Source: Ailurus styani
Lineage: Eukaryota > Chordata > Mammalia > Carnivora > Ailuridae
Assembly: GCA_002007465.1 (NCBI GenBank)
Contig: LNAC01000137.1
Location: forward strand, 1,869,011-1,933,010
Direction: 5' to 3'
DNA: 64,000 nt
Numbering within the stretch: position 1 is the stretch's first letter; every line of letters begins with the position of its first letter. The notes beneath the pieces were generated by a model, which was not told the origin of the DNA, did no database searches, and worked only from the letters and a program-made list of their open reading frames with translations. Made by a program: the position numbers and the translations under genes. Positions 54,511 to 64,000 of this stretch are shown here, one piece after another.

Positions 54511-55563
54511 GTAATTTCTCCAACTTTTTCATCTTTTACAAATCAAGAAAGCTGATTTGATTTGCTTTCGTAACAACCTATTCACCAACAGCAATATCAC
54601 AGATACAACTATGAATGATATGCACACTACCACAAATTTCAAATACTTTTCTACTCCGAATTAAGTTTCTTCATTTAATATAAGCATTATTTCCACCTCA
54701 ACACTGTGCTCCACCAAAATTCATATTTGTATTATTACCCGAAACATAAATTATTTTCTCTTCAGTGCTGAACTTTTAAACTAAATTTATGATAGCATTC
54801 ACAATAATGGAAAAAATGGCAGATGTTTCAACTGTGACCAAGCGAACTTTCAAATAGTTTATTTACTCTTATTTCATGAATTGGATTAAAAAGTAGAATC
54901 ATTACTGAAATTAATTTCAGTGTCTATTTGAAATACCTGCTACAATGCATATAAATCAGGGATCAATTAATTATTTGCAAACCTCTTCTGCTAATGGAGC
55001 CAATGACTTAACAGCTTTTGCTTTATTTCTTGTAAATGCACAAGAAAAAAAAAATACTGGGTATCTGTTGCCCACTTCAGGTTATCTCAGCCTCCCCAGT
55101 TCCTCTTGGTTGCCACACTAGAGCACCCTCAAAGTCTTTTTTCTCAGCTCTGCACCTTCAGTTTGGATTTCTTACCTTGTGCTCCAGACCTTCCTTGTAA
55201 GACACCTTGCAGAATATATGGCATACATGTACTAGCTAGAAGTAAGCTAATGGTCCCTGGAAGGAACTTGTAACCAATGGGGCCAATCGTTAAATGCTAT
55301 CCCTTTCTTCATCAGAAGGGCTTTCTTGAGATGTGTTTAATATGGCTCTTCAGACAATCTCATGGACTCAACGATAAGTCACAGGAGGAGCGGCCAACTT
55401 TGATAGCATTTCTTTATGTTGATTCTGCCTCCTTCCCTCCTTCGCTCTTCCTGTCCCTAATTTCTCCTACCCGAATCTCATTCGTCAATAAAATATTTGA
55501 ATATAAAAATTTATCTTAAGTGCTCCTTTCTGGGGAACCCAGGTGAAGATAATCCAAATTAAA
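54511..55563. other. Unique sequence, no gene seen
   Basis: AT-rich, with no repeat recognised. A frame at 55277-55519 has no domain. Confidence 0.4.
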
Positions 55564-55575
55564 ATAGCCAAATTA

Positions 55576-55790
55576 GGGGGCCCTGGGTGGCTCAGTTGGT
55601 TGAGCGAACCACTCTTAATTTTGGCTCGGGTCATGACTTCAGGGTTGTGAAATCAAGTCCTGCATCTGGCTCTGCGCTCTGCAGGGAATCTGCATCTCTC
55701 TTCCTCTCTCCCCCTCCCTCTGTCTCTCCCCCTGCTAGTGCACATGCTCTCCCTGTCTCTAAAATAAGTAAATAAATCTTTAAAAAAGGT
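55576..55790 (+). mobile_element. Can-SINE, older type
   Basis: GGGGGCCCTGGGTGGCTCAG head, CT-rich body, AAATAAATCTTTAAAAAAGG tail. Perfect 12-bp duplication ATAGCCAAATTA at 55564-55575 and 55791-55802. Confidence 0.96.
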
Positions 55791-56057
55791 ATAGCCAAAT
55801 TAATTTGTAAAAAGGAGAAATCATGCTTTAACAAGTGACACCTGAATATAACTTCTGAAGCCACGTGTCTTGTCTTTTTAAAATAACTACTAACCTGGTA
55901 CTTCTTCAGAACATTTATGTCTTCTAATTTTCATTAGTTAATGGTATTCACTATGGATCCCATAAGAGATGGTAAATGTATCCAAATATTATGTGCAAGT
56001 TCATTGACTTTCTTGAAATATAGAAACTCAGTATTTAAGTTCCATAAAACAAACCTT

Positions 56058-56179
56058 CTGTCCATCCTTCCTCCCTCCCTCCTTTCCTAACTTTCTCCCT
56101 TCCTTCCTTCCTTCCTTTCTTCCTCCCTCCCTCCCTCCCTCCCTTCCTTCCTTCCTTCCTTCCTTCCTTCCTTCCTTCC
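56058..56179. repeat. (CTTC)n/(CTCC)n polypyrimidine tract
   Basis: About 120 bases of alternating CTTC and CTCC blocks on the plus strand. One strand is almost all pyrimidine, so triplex (H-DNA) formation is possible. Confidence 0.92.
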
Positions 56180-56690
56180 CCACCCCTCTACTTTCATTGC
56201 AGCTGCAGTGAATACTGTGGTGTGCTGCCCGGATTCCCCCTGCAGGACTGTACACGGTTCTCCCAGCTGCTGGGAATGCTGGCTGTTGACAGCTCACAGA
56301 TAATTTCATATCCAGGAATTGCCCTTGGCTGAAATGTGCTGCCTCATTCAACATCATGTTCTCTCCCTGGGTGTGTGTGTCGGGGAGGTGGGGGTTGGGG
56401 GGAAGCTCCCACCCGATAAAATCGGTAAATGGCAGAGGGATGGAAGGTAGTGGTGGAATATCAAGATATGGCCCACTTGCCTCACTTCAGGACAACCCTG
56501 ATAGAGCATGCCGTTCCAGAACTCCCATGGGATCACCTGAGGCTTCAGCTGCACCTGCATCACAAATCAATTTTCCTACTGCCCAATCCTGCTTCCCTCG
56601 CTCCCTCACAGGTGTTGTTCCCAATAAATCCCCTGGAGGCAAACCTCCATTTCAGAGTCTATTCCTCAAAATCCAGTCTAAGACAGCCCA
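56180..56690 (+). mobile_element. Possible ancient LTR
   Basis: GGAATTGCCCTTGGCTGAAA, GTGTTGTTCCCAATAAATCC, CCATTTCAGAGTCTATTCCT and AGTCTAAGACAGCC recall the polyadenylation and terminal region of an old ERV/MaLR LTR, with a G-rich run at 56385-56404 midway. Boundaries uncertain. Confidence 0.4.
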
Positions 56691-57947
56691 GTCTAAGAAA
56701 GGGCTTTTTGCAACATTTTTAAAAAGCATTTCTAAACAATGAAATAAATGTGATTTTCATCATGCAATAAATACTACAACCTCTGACCCCTGTACTAAGA
56801 GTGTCGAGGCTATTCTCTATTCACTCTTTGGTAGGACTGCTCAGCCTGTATTTCCTGCATACATTGCATTTACACCTAACCCATAATTTCCCCATTTCTC
56901 TCTGACCCACCCACTCATGGTCTGGCAGGTGTACCAAGAGACCAGCAGAAGGAGCATCATTGACGGTCTCTCCCACCATCTCTGGAGATAGAAGATCTCC
57001 ATACATCTCCTCCTATCCTATCTGAGGGCACTTTGGTTTTTATGAACAAGCACTCTGCACACTGTCCTTGAAAGGAAGGTGTCAATTGCTTTGACCTGAA
57101 AGGGTCCAGGAAAGAGAAGAAGATTTTTCTCCAGATCAAACTATGTGTTAAAGTGAGAATTCCATCCATTACACAGCCATTTCACATGCGATGGAAATCA
57201 TGACAGAATCTGGATGTTCAGGTTGGAGGTCTGTCAAAACCCTCCCAGCGTCTCATTCCACTATTAATAAAAATACCCCATTAAAAAATGAAACACAAAT
57301 GCTGGTACGAATGCTGGATGAGAGGGGAAAGCAGGCACCAGCTGTGTCTGGAGTAAACCAACACACATGGTCACCCTAATTTATAGGTAACAGAATGACA
57401 ATGAGTCTGTGTGTTCAAGAACATTCTCTCACACCCTACAACCTTGAATGGTTGGAAGAGTGCCCTTGGCAATACCAATAGAACCAAAATAGCTCAGAAG
57501 AAAACTAAAATTCTCCATTCTATAATACGCCCTTGGGAGATGGCACGGAAGTTAGTGATAACCCAACAGCATGGTCTTGACAAATATTCAGTGAGTAGAG
57601 ATCTCTATCCATACAGGATGTAAGATAACCAAGTTCTAAATGATGAATAACAACTGCCAAGGGTCAATAGCCAATTTCCAGAGTTTCCGTGATAAGTGCA
57701 TGTGAAAACTTCCTCCAGTCGAGGGTGATGGCATCCGTGGCCAGGGTGAGCAGAATCAGAAGGTTGGATAGGTAAAACGACCATTTTAGATAAGGCAGAT
57801 TTAATTCAGCAATTTAAATGTGCCTGGTGGCAGTCTATTTATGTTAGGAAAAAAGTAAATATTTCAAAGGGCGAAAAAATCAAGCAGAGTTTGCTTTATT
57901 AACACAGGTTCTGGGACTCTCCACTAAGGATTCCAATTGGTTATTTA
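56691..57947. other. Unique sequence, no gene seen
   Basis: Frames at 56821-57169 (minus), 57191-57379 and 57411-57623 (plus) have no domain or splice context. Confidence 0.4.
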
Positions 57948-57962
57948 AAATCAGAGGCTTCT

Positions 57963-58440
57963 TTTTTTTTTTTTTTGGTTTTTAAAATTCTTTTTAATTT
58001 TTTTGTTTAACCTTTTTTAATTACTATGTTCAATTAGCCAACATATAGTACATCATTAGTTTTTTTTATTATAACACATAGGGTTTTAAGAATACTGCTT
58101 AAGACCCATGAGTTAACAACCAAAACACTTAAAAACAAATTATTGAAATTAAAAGCCAGAAATTATTAAAATAAAACTTCTCAGAGAGTGAGGGTACAGG
58201 CAATGAGCAATGGGGTGAGAAACTGCTGCTTTTCTTAATAAATCCATAGATTAATTTTTACTATGCCATATACTACTTTGATAAATGTAATTAACAAAGA
58301 TACTATAAAATATGTCTATAAAATAAAAAATGAGTGTGCTTTGGTGAATGGTGTGAAAGATGTAAGCCTGATGATTCACAGACCTGTACCCCTTGGGCAA
58401 AGAATAAAAATTAAAATTAAAAAAAAATTTTTATATTATT
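57963..58440. mobile_element. Composite L1 insertion with two opposed 3' ends
   Basis: A perfect 15-bp duplication AAATCAGAGGCTTCT (57948-57962, 58441-58455) encloses 478 bases. The left arm (57963-58075) is a T-rich tail plus antisense carnivore L1 3' end (TTCAATTAGCCAACATATAG, TACATCATTAG). The right arm (58330-58440) is a sense L1 3' end (GATGATTCACAGACCTGTAC, ending in an A-rich run). About 250 AT-rich bases between them are not recognised. Confidence 0.75.
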
Positions 58441-58610
58441 AAATCAGAGGCTTCTGTAGCAACTGTAGAAATACCTAGATTTTACACTTGAAAGATTGGG
58501 GAATAGAGCCATTTTATGGTTCAATTAAATTTAGGAAGATGTCAAATAAATCTTTTGACCTAATATCAGATACAGATTTCTAGGCGTGTGTTAGAACTTC
58601 ATACATTTTA

Positions 58611-58815
58611 GGGGGATGCCTGGGTGGCTAGGTTGGTTGAGCCTCCAATTCTTGGTTTTGGCTCAGGTCATGATCTCAAGATCGTGAGATTGAGCCCCAA
58701 ATCGGGCAGAGTCTGCTTGAGATTCTTTCCCCCCTCCCAGTCCCTTCCCCTCTCCTGTTCCTTCCCTGCACTCTCTCTGTCTCTCTCAAATAAATAAAAT
58801 CTTAAAAAAAAAACA
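58611..58815 (+). mobile_element. Can-SINE, older type
   Basis: GGGATGCCTGGGTGGCTAGG head, CT-rich body, AAATAAATAAAATCTT tail. Duplications AGAACTTCATACATTTTA (58593-58610) and AGAACTTTACACACTTTA (58816-58833) differ at three bases. Confidence 0.95.
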
Positions 58816-58854
58816 AGAACTTTACACACTTTAAATCTCTATAGGAACCCCCAG

Positions 58855-58945
58855 CCTTGTGATAATTAAATTAATACATGCAAAACACTTAGAACAGTGC
58901 CTGACACCTGGTAAATACTATATAAATGTAAGGTGCTAGTATTAA
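58855..58945 (+). mobile_element. MIR SINE 3' fragment
   Basis: AATACATGCAAAACACTTAG then AACAGTGCCTGACACCTGGT: sense MIR 3' half. Confidence 0.75.
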
Positions 58946-59899
58946 TTTTCTTTCAGGGAAAATTAGAAACAGGAGAAATTTCAGAAGTAGACAGAGTTTA
59001 CTGAAAATTTTTCAAGCAACTTTTGAGGTGTTTGAGATTTTCCCTTTCATTATTCATTTATTCAGTAGAGCATTTTTTCAGCAATTGGTTGTTGGAACTA
59101 TTCTGATTATTTGAGGCTGCCTGTCATGTAATCAATATAATTTAATCACACAAACATGTGATCAAAACAATTCTATTGTTGCATCTAATTCTTTAACCAG
59201 TCTCAACGGACTCAGATAAACCATATAATAAAAATTTATGAAGAAAATAGCTTTTAAAATAGTTTGTAGATTAAATGAATTCATTCTGATATTCAATTTC
59301 CAGACAATAATTGCCCTTCAGAAATGCCAGCAAGATACAAGAAGCTGTAAAGTCAGAGAAATGTGAACATTAACCGAACAGCCGGGTCAGTTATGATGTC
59401 ATTAAATAAAACACACACTCACATAAACAGAAGGCAAATAGACCATAAAACAGCTGATTCCTTTCCACATAGAAAGACCAAATGCATCTATCTTAAGAGT
59501 GGGGACTATGTATGCCAATTAAGTTGTATATTAGATATTTTCCATCAACTGAACAAGTATAATCAGAAGCTCCCAGGATTTGATTAAAAAAAATACATTT
59601 AAAGCATGTGACAATATAAAATAATTTTAATCAAAGAAAGCACCAACAAAGCATCAATAAAAAAATTTGATACTCCCAAATCTTTTTTAATATAATGGGT
59701 TAAATGAGATACATCAAAATGAAAGCATAATAGATATAATTAGTAGTCATTTAGTAATTTTTGGTAAAAACTTTGGGTTTATGTCCCAGCAATTTAGAAC
59801 GCAAATTATTCTAATAGTTGAACCACAAATCCTCTTACAACATTAAAGGAGGGTATAATATAGTTGGCAGCCAACAGAAAATTAAAAATAATTTGTATT
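58946..59899. other. Unique AT-rich sequence, no gene seen
   Basis: Frame 59363-59587 has no domain. Confidence 0.4.
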
Positions 59900-59918
59900 C
59901 TAGAAAATTATGTTATTT

Positions 59919-60120
59919 ATTTTTTTAAGATTTTATTTTATTTATTTATTTGACAGAGAGAGAGAGAGCACAAGTTGGGAGAGTGACAGGCAGAAGGAGA
60001 GGGAGTAAGTAGCAGGCTCTTGGCTGAGCAGGGAGCCCAATGCAGGACGGATCCCAGGACCCTGGGATCATCACCTGAGCTGAAGGCGGCTGCTTAATCC
60101 ACTGAGCCACCCGGGCACCC
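59919..60120 (-). mobile_element. Can-SINE, older type, first of a tandem pair
   Basis: Complete antisense copy. A near-perfect 19-bp duplication CTAGAAAATTATGTTATTT lies at 59900-59918 and 60121-60139. Confidence 0.97.
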
Positions 60121-60153
60121 CTAGAAAATTATGTTATTTTTAATACTCATTTT

Positions 60154-60344
60154 TTTTAAGATTTTATTTATTTATTTCACAGAGGGAGAGAGATCACAAG
60201 GAGGCAGAGAGGCAGGCAGAGAGAGAGGGGAAGCAGGCTCCCTGCTGAGCAGGGAGCCCGATGCGGGCCTCGATCCCAGGACCCTGAGATCATGACCTGA
60301 GCCGAAAGCAGAGGCTTTAACCCACTGAGCCACCCAGGTGCCCC
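60154..60344 (-). mobile_element. Can-SINE, mustelid-type, second of a tandem pair
   Basis: Complete young antisense copy. Duplications TAATACTCATTTT (60141-60153) and TAATACACATTTT (60345-60357) differ at one base. The left copy starts within two bases of the first SINE's right duplication. Confidence 0.97.
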
Positions 60345-60357
60345 TAATACACATTTT

Positions 60358-60931
60358 GACAGGGGTTCAAAGAATTGAATGACACTGTCAAAACTTTTTT
60401 TCTATTTATGAATGAGGCTTACATTTAAAAATAGATTGGAATAGAATTGATGCAAAAATGTTATTTTGGTAATAAGTAATATCTATGATAGATATATAAG
60501 TCCATTTTTAGAGGCCCATCTGTCTCAAAAATCATTTGCTTTTGGGGGTCAATAATTATTTATCAAAATTTGTGACATATTTTATAATCTTTTGCTTATC
60601 TGGGTATTGCCATGTACTGTATAATTGTAATAAAAATTCAACCCAGAAGAAAACAGTTTCTCTCTTGGAGGTTTATGATCATAGAACATTTTTAAAATTT
60701 CACTTTATTTACATATTTCTGTGACCGAGAACTTAAGAGAGTCGTCAATAAAAGCCTATTAAGATTAAAATAATGTACATGAGGGTGAAATTGTATGGTG
60801 GAAGTAGAATGAAAATGTAAATTCAAGAGGAAAGAGAAATGATATAAATTCTGACTATTAAAAGTGTGGATCTGTGTAATAGTTAAAAGGACAAGGAAGG
60901 GCATCAAATAACTGAAATACTTAAAGTATTT
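60358..60931. other. Unique AT-rich sequence, no gene seen
   Basis: Nothing recognised. Confidence 0.35.
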
Positions 60932-60945
60932 AAAGTCCAGTTTTA

Positions 60946-61072
60946 GGGACTCCTGTGTGGCTCCATCAGTTAAGCACCTGGGTTTGGCTCAGGTCACGAT
61001 CCCAGGGTCCCTGGATCAAGTCCCACATCTGGCTCCCTGCTCAGTGGGGAGTCTGCTTCTCCCTCTGACCCT

Positions 61073-61110
<38 letters not shown>

Positions 61111-61132
61111 AAATAAAATCTTTAAAATAAAC
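60946..61132 (+). mobile_element. Can-SINE, older type, with long (CT)n
   Basis: GGGACTCCTGTGTGGCTCCA head; a pure (CT)n run fills 61073-61106. Duplications AAAGTCCAGTTTTA (60932-60945) and AAATTCCAGTTTTA (61133-61146) differ at one base. Confidence 0.96.
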
Positions 61133-61223
61133 AAATTCCAGTTTTATTTTAAAATGTCGATGTTTATAATGAACCAGAAATTACTTCATTTGCAACTTTC
61201 TAAACTTACGATAATACTTTTTT

Positions 61224-61416
61224 TTTAAAAAGTTTTATTTATTTATTTATTGAGAGAGAGAGAGAGAGACTGAGAGAGCAGCAGGGAGAGGTAGAGGGAG
61301 AGGGAGAGTCTTAAGTAGACTCTACACTGAGCACAGAGCTGACATGAGGCTCAATCTCATGATTCAGATCACCACTGAGCTAGATGCTTAAGTGACTGTG
61401 CCACCCCAGCACCCCA
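61224..61416 (-). mobile_element. Can-SINE, older, diverged
   Basis: GAGAGAGAGAGAGAGAGACT body, head complement TGACTGTGCCACCCCAGCAC. Duplication approx. CGATAATACTTTTT (61209-61222) and TGATAACACTTTTT (61417-61430). Confidence 0.92.
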
Positions 61417-61430
61417 TGATAACACTTTTT

Positions 61431-61679
61431 AACAGTCAACATAAATTGTGCAAGGGGATGCGTAGTTTTTCAAAACGGAGTTAGTATGCATAAGAGGGAA
61501 CACCCTAGAAGATCCCTGTGGATCTCCCTATGTGTAGACACAATGTCCACACCGAATCCAAAAAGATGAAGAATCTGCGGGAGACTTGGACTGGGGACTG
61601 GGCGGCAGCTCTTACAAGGCAGCAGCAAAGGCTGGGAGACTGGAGAGAAAGACTGACATAGTGAAGACAAGTGTTTTAA
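61431..61679. other. Unique sequence
   Basis: Nothing recognised. Confidence 0.35.
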
Positions 61680-61945
61680 TACAGCTGGAGTAAGGTGCCG
61701 GGCTGGTAGCTAAGGCCATGGGGGTAGACAAATCATCCAGCTGAAAAGTGAGAATAAGCAGAGAGGCAGAGGGTAAGGATGGAGCCTCAGGGACAGAAGA
61801 GTTCGAGAGGAACCCCTAAGGACACTTTAAAGTATGATCCAAAAAGCGGGAAGGGAATGGGGAGTGGGTATCCTGAAAGCCAACTGGGAGAGTTTTAAAA
61901 AAGGGAATTGACAACAGTGTCCATTGGACTTAAAGGTGAAAGGGT
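61680..61945. mobile_element. Ancient repeat-like fragment, family unresolved
   Basis: CTAAGGCCATGGGGGTAGAC, GGATGGAGCCTCAGGGACAG and TTGACAACAGTGTCCATTGG lie in the order of the distal half of the repeat discussed at 26640-27770. Confidence 0.5.
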
Positions 61946-62978
61946 TTGCTGGTGAATGTGTTAGTTAGGCGTCTCTGGTGGGGGGTGGGGGGAGGCATGC
62001 CTGAGAAAGCAGTTTAAGCAGGAGAAGTGGTAGGGTGAAAAGTCAAAGCCAAAGTTGAACCCCCAAGCAGGAAGCAAGGCTGCTGCAGGAACTTAACCTG
62101 GAGCACCGGCTGGACCCCTCAGGGTGAAGCCACATACCAGCTCAGCCCCATCACTCCTGTCTCTGGGTTTCTATTCATACGTCTGGGAGATTGGCCCAGC
62201 TCCGATCAGGTGTCTCCTCTTCTGTAATCAGCCATGGCCATGAGGTATGATAACACTGCACAGATGGCCGGTGGGGAGCTCTTCTTGTAGGAACCACAAG
62301 TGAGAAGCAGGAACCACTGTGAGCAGGGAGCCACCCCCACTGGGGTGTACGACACATTGCCTCCGCAGGAGAAGTCACAGGAACAGAAGTCGGACTGCAG
62401 TGTTCAAGGAGTGAATGCGAAATGAGAAACTCAGCCTTAAAGAACTTGGTCATGCTAGGACAGAGTGAGGGAAGTGGTAATCAGAGTGTCTGGATTAAGA
62501 GAGGGTATCACCAATGGAACCTTCTATACATGTCCAGTGTTTCCCTTCTCTCCCATGCACATAAGAATCTGCTCTTAAAATCCATCCATGATAGTTTCTC
62601 AATGTGCTTGAACTATAAAATTGTTGATGGGGGGCTGGGGATGGACTCTAGATACAGAAGTCCTTCGTACCTCCAAGGCACAAGTTTCTAATATATAAAG
62701 TGGGGAATAATAAGAATTACGGGGGGGGGTGGACTAATTGTGGAATAAGCAAATAACAAAACATATGCAACTCTTTTATAAACTGTAAAAAGCCAAACAA
62801 ACAATGTAACATCCATAACAAACATGCAAAGTAGAACTGGCTCACATACACAAACTATACTCCTGAAAATTCTATGCACTTGTTAGTCCAGTAGTATTTT
62901 TATTTTGGAGAGCTTAGAACTCTGGAACTGGAAAGGTCTATAATGATTATCTTTGCAAACTCTGATTTTGTTTAAAAG
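61946..62978. other. Unique sequence with G-runs, no gene seen
   Basis: A G-rich run TGGTGGGGGGTGGGGGGAGG lies at 61977-61996. The segment 62040-62400 is GC-richer and could be an old unrecognised repeat. Frames at 62175-62453 and 62422-62691 have no domain. Confidence 0.4.
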
Positions 62979-62991
62979 AAACATGCCCAGA

Positions 62992-63213
62992 TGGGTGCCT
63001 GGGTGGCTCAATTGGTTAAGCAACTGCCTTCCGCTCAGGTCACGATCCTAGAGTCCCAGGATCTCATGATCCTAGAGACCCACGAGTCCTGCATCAGGCT
63101 CCCTGCTCAGCAGGAAGTCTGCTTCTCCCTCTGACCCTCCTCCCTCTCATGCTCTCTCTCTCAAATAAATAAAATCTTTAAAAAAATAAATAAATAAAAC
63201 CAAAAAAAAAAAT
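62992..63213 (+). mobile_element. Can-SINE, older type, with internal duplication
   Basis: TGGGTGCCTGGGTGGCTCAA head. Duplications AAACATGCCCAGA (62979-62991) and AAACATGCTCAGA (63214-63226) differ at one base. GATCCTAGAG occurs twice in the B-box region, and the copy is longer than its relatives. Confidence 0.95.
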
Positions 63214-63214
63214 A

Positions 63215-63300
63215 AACATGCTCAGAGAAGCTTAGTAACTCACTCAAGGTCACCCAGCTAGTAAGAGACAGGATGAGAACTTGACTCAAGCTTTCCTTAG
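63215..63300 (-). mobile_element. MIR SINE fragment
   Basis: TTAGTAACTCACTCAAGGTC then ACCCAGCTAGTAAGAGACAG and GAACTTGACTCAAG: antisense MIR core, directly abutting the SINE. Confidence 0.85.
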
Positions 63301-63814
63301 TATGCAACTTCTTGCATTTGATTTACATGTTGAAGTGTAATATACTTTATCTGCTACAGCTTGCGTGTTTTTTCAAATTCTTTCCACTATAGTGAAATCT
63401 ACATCTCTGGAAGTAAAAGAGAGATCTACATGGCATTCTCTCAAAGGGGAAAAGAAATTTCTTTGGATCACGGAGTCTTTGCCTTCTAGTTGTATGGATA
63501 ATGAAATCACACCGGTGTAGCTGAAGGGAATGGCTACTTCAGGCCAACAGCAGCCTGAAAATATGTAGCTGTCTTGGGTGCACAGATTTGAATCTTGGCG
63601 GGGTCAACATGATAGCTTAACCTTTTAAGACAGATAAGTTGAGTTCTTGGAATGCCCCTGTTTAGTGGGCTTGCAGGGGTCTTCTGGATGAGCCTCTTGC
63701 TAAGTGAAGCTTGGTCTGCTTTGCATCAACTTTACACAATCTCGAGATAATCTAAGACTGGATCTCCACGAATCCAAAGCCGGCAATAGGAAATTCAGTC
63801 TATCGGCTCTTTAT
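63301..63814. other. Unique sequence, no gene seen
   Basis: Nothing recognised. Confidence 0.4.
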
Positions 63815-63975
63815 TGGGCATGGGAGAAATCGCTGTATTGACTATTGCAACAGTATTTATTGTAGTGAAGTTTGGACACCGCCTACATGCTCAAAAATTA
63901 GAAAATGTTTAAATGAATTATGGTCTATTTGTATGAAGGAATATTGTGCGGCCAATGAGATTTTGCTTTCTTAGA
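63815..63975 (+). mobile_element. Ancient L1M ORF2 end
   Basis: CAACAGTATTTATTGTAGTG, TGTTTAAATGAATTATGGTC, GAAGGAATATTGTGCGGCCA follow the L1 ORF2 C-terminal/3' order. It may continue past the window end. Confidence 0.8.
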
Positions 63976-64000
63976 ATCTAGGCATCTTCTACAGCTAATT

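Noticed and set aside
56356..56742. 128-residue frame as a gene
   Set aside because: It lies in a possible old LTR, overlaps another frame of similar length and has no domain.
1..64000. CRISPR array or other bacterial-type defence or gene cluster
   Set aside because: The recurring units are SINEs at irregular spacing with target duplications. The sequence is clearly mammalian.

Overview
This window is nuclear DNA from a carnivore, most likely a mustelid (weasel, ferret, mink or otter group). The evidence is the density of carnivore-specific tRNA-Lys-derived SINEs (Can-SINEs; 27 copies placed here). Many carry the head variant AGTGGGTTAAAGCCTCTGCC, which I associate with mustelids. The full-length LINE-1 also has the 5' and 3' end sequences known from carnivores. 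The species call is an inference.

I find no convincing host protein-coding exon, tRNA, rRNA, snRNA, CpG island or CRISPR array. The window reads as intergenic or deep-intronic sequence. The open frames that can be explained lie in SINEs, L1 remnants or other repeats; the rest show no recognisable domain. The content is a stratified record of transposon insertions: ancient L2, MIR, MER5A, Tigger-like, MLT1 and L1M remnants, then older Can-SINEs, then a 6.6-kb carnivore L1, then young Can-SINEs with near-perfect target-site duplications (TSDs).

Layout: 1-13 kb holds L1M fragments, an ERVL-type LTR, a tandem pair of SINEs and a possible conserved regulatory block (about 5290-5600). 13-20 kb holds L2, an MLT1 LTR with an exon-like segment, an L1 ORF1 fossil and several MIRs; an assembly duplication lies at 13733-14355. 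20-28 kb is mostly unique, with microsatellites, MER5A and an unresolved ancient repeat. 28.36-34.96 kb is one L1 on the minus strand, bounded by a perfect 16-bp TSD, carrying four nested SINEs, an N gap, a second assembly duplication and an in-frame ORF1-ORF2 fusion. 35-50 kb mixes a Tigger-like DNA transposon, L1M and L2 3' ends and unique sequence with two candidate regulatory blocks. 50-64 kb holds a long minus-strand L1M, a pyrimidine tract, a composite L1 insertion with two opposed 3' ends, a second tandem SINE pair and further SINEs.

I found no undescribed multi-gene system. The most unusual objects are the L1 with the ORF1-ORF2 junction, the two-ended L1 insertion at 57963-58440 and the exon-like segment in the MLT1 LTR. 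Two sequence duplications split by a single N look like assembly errors and would mislead any copy-number or repeat analysis.
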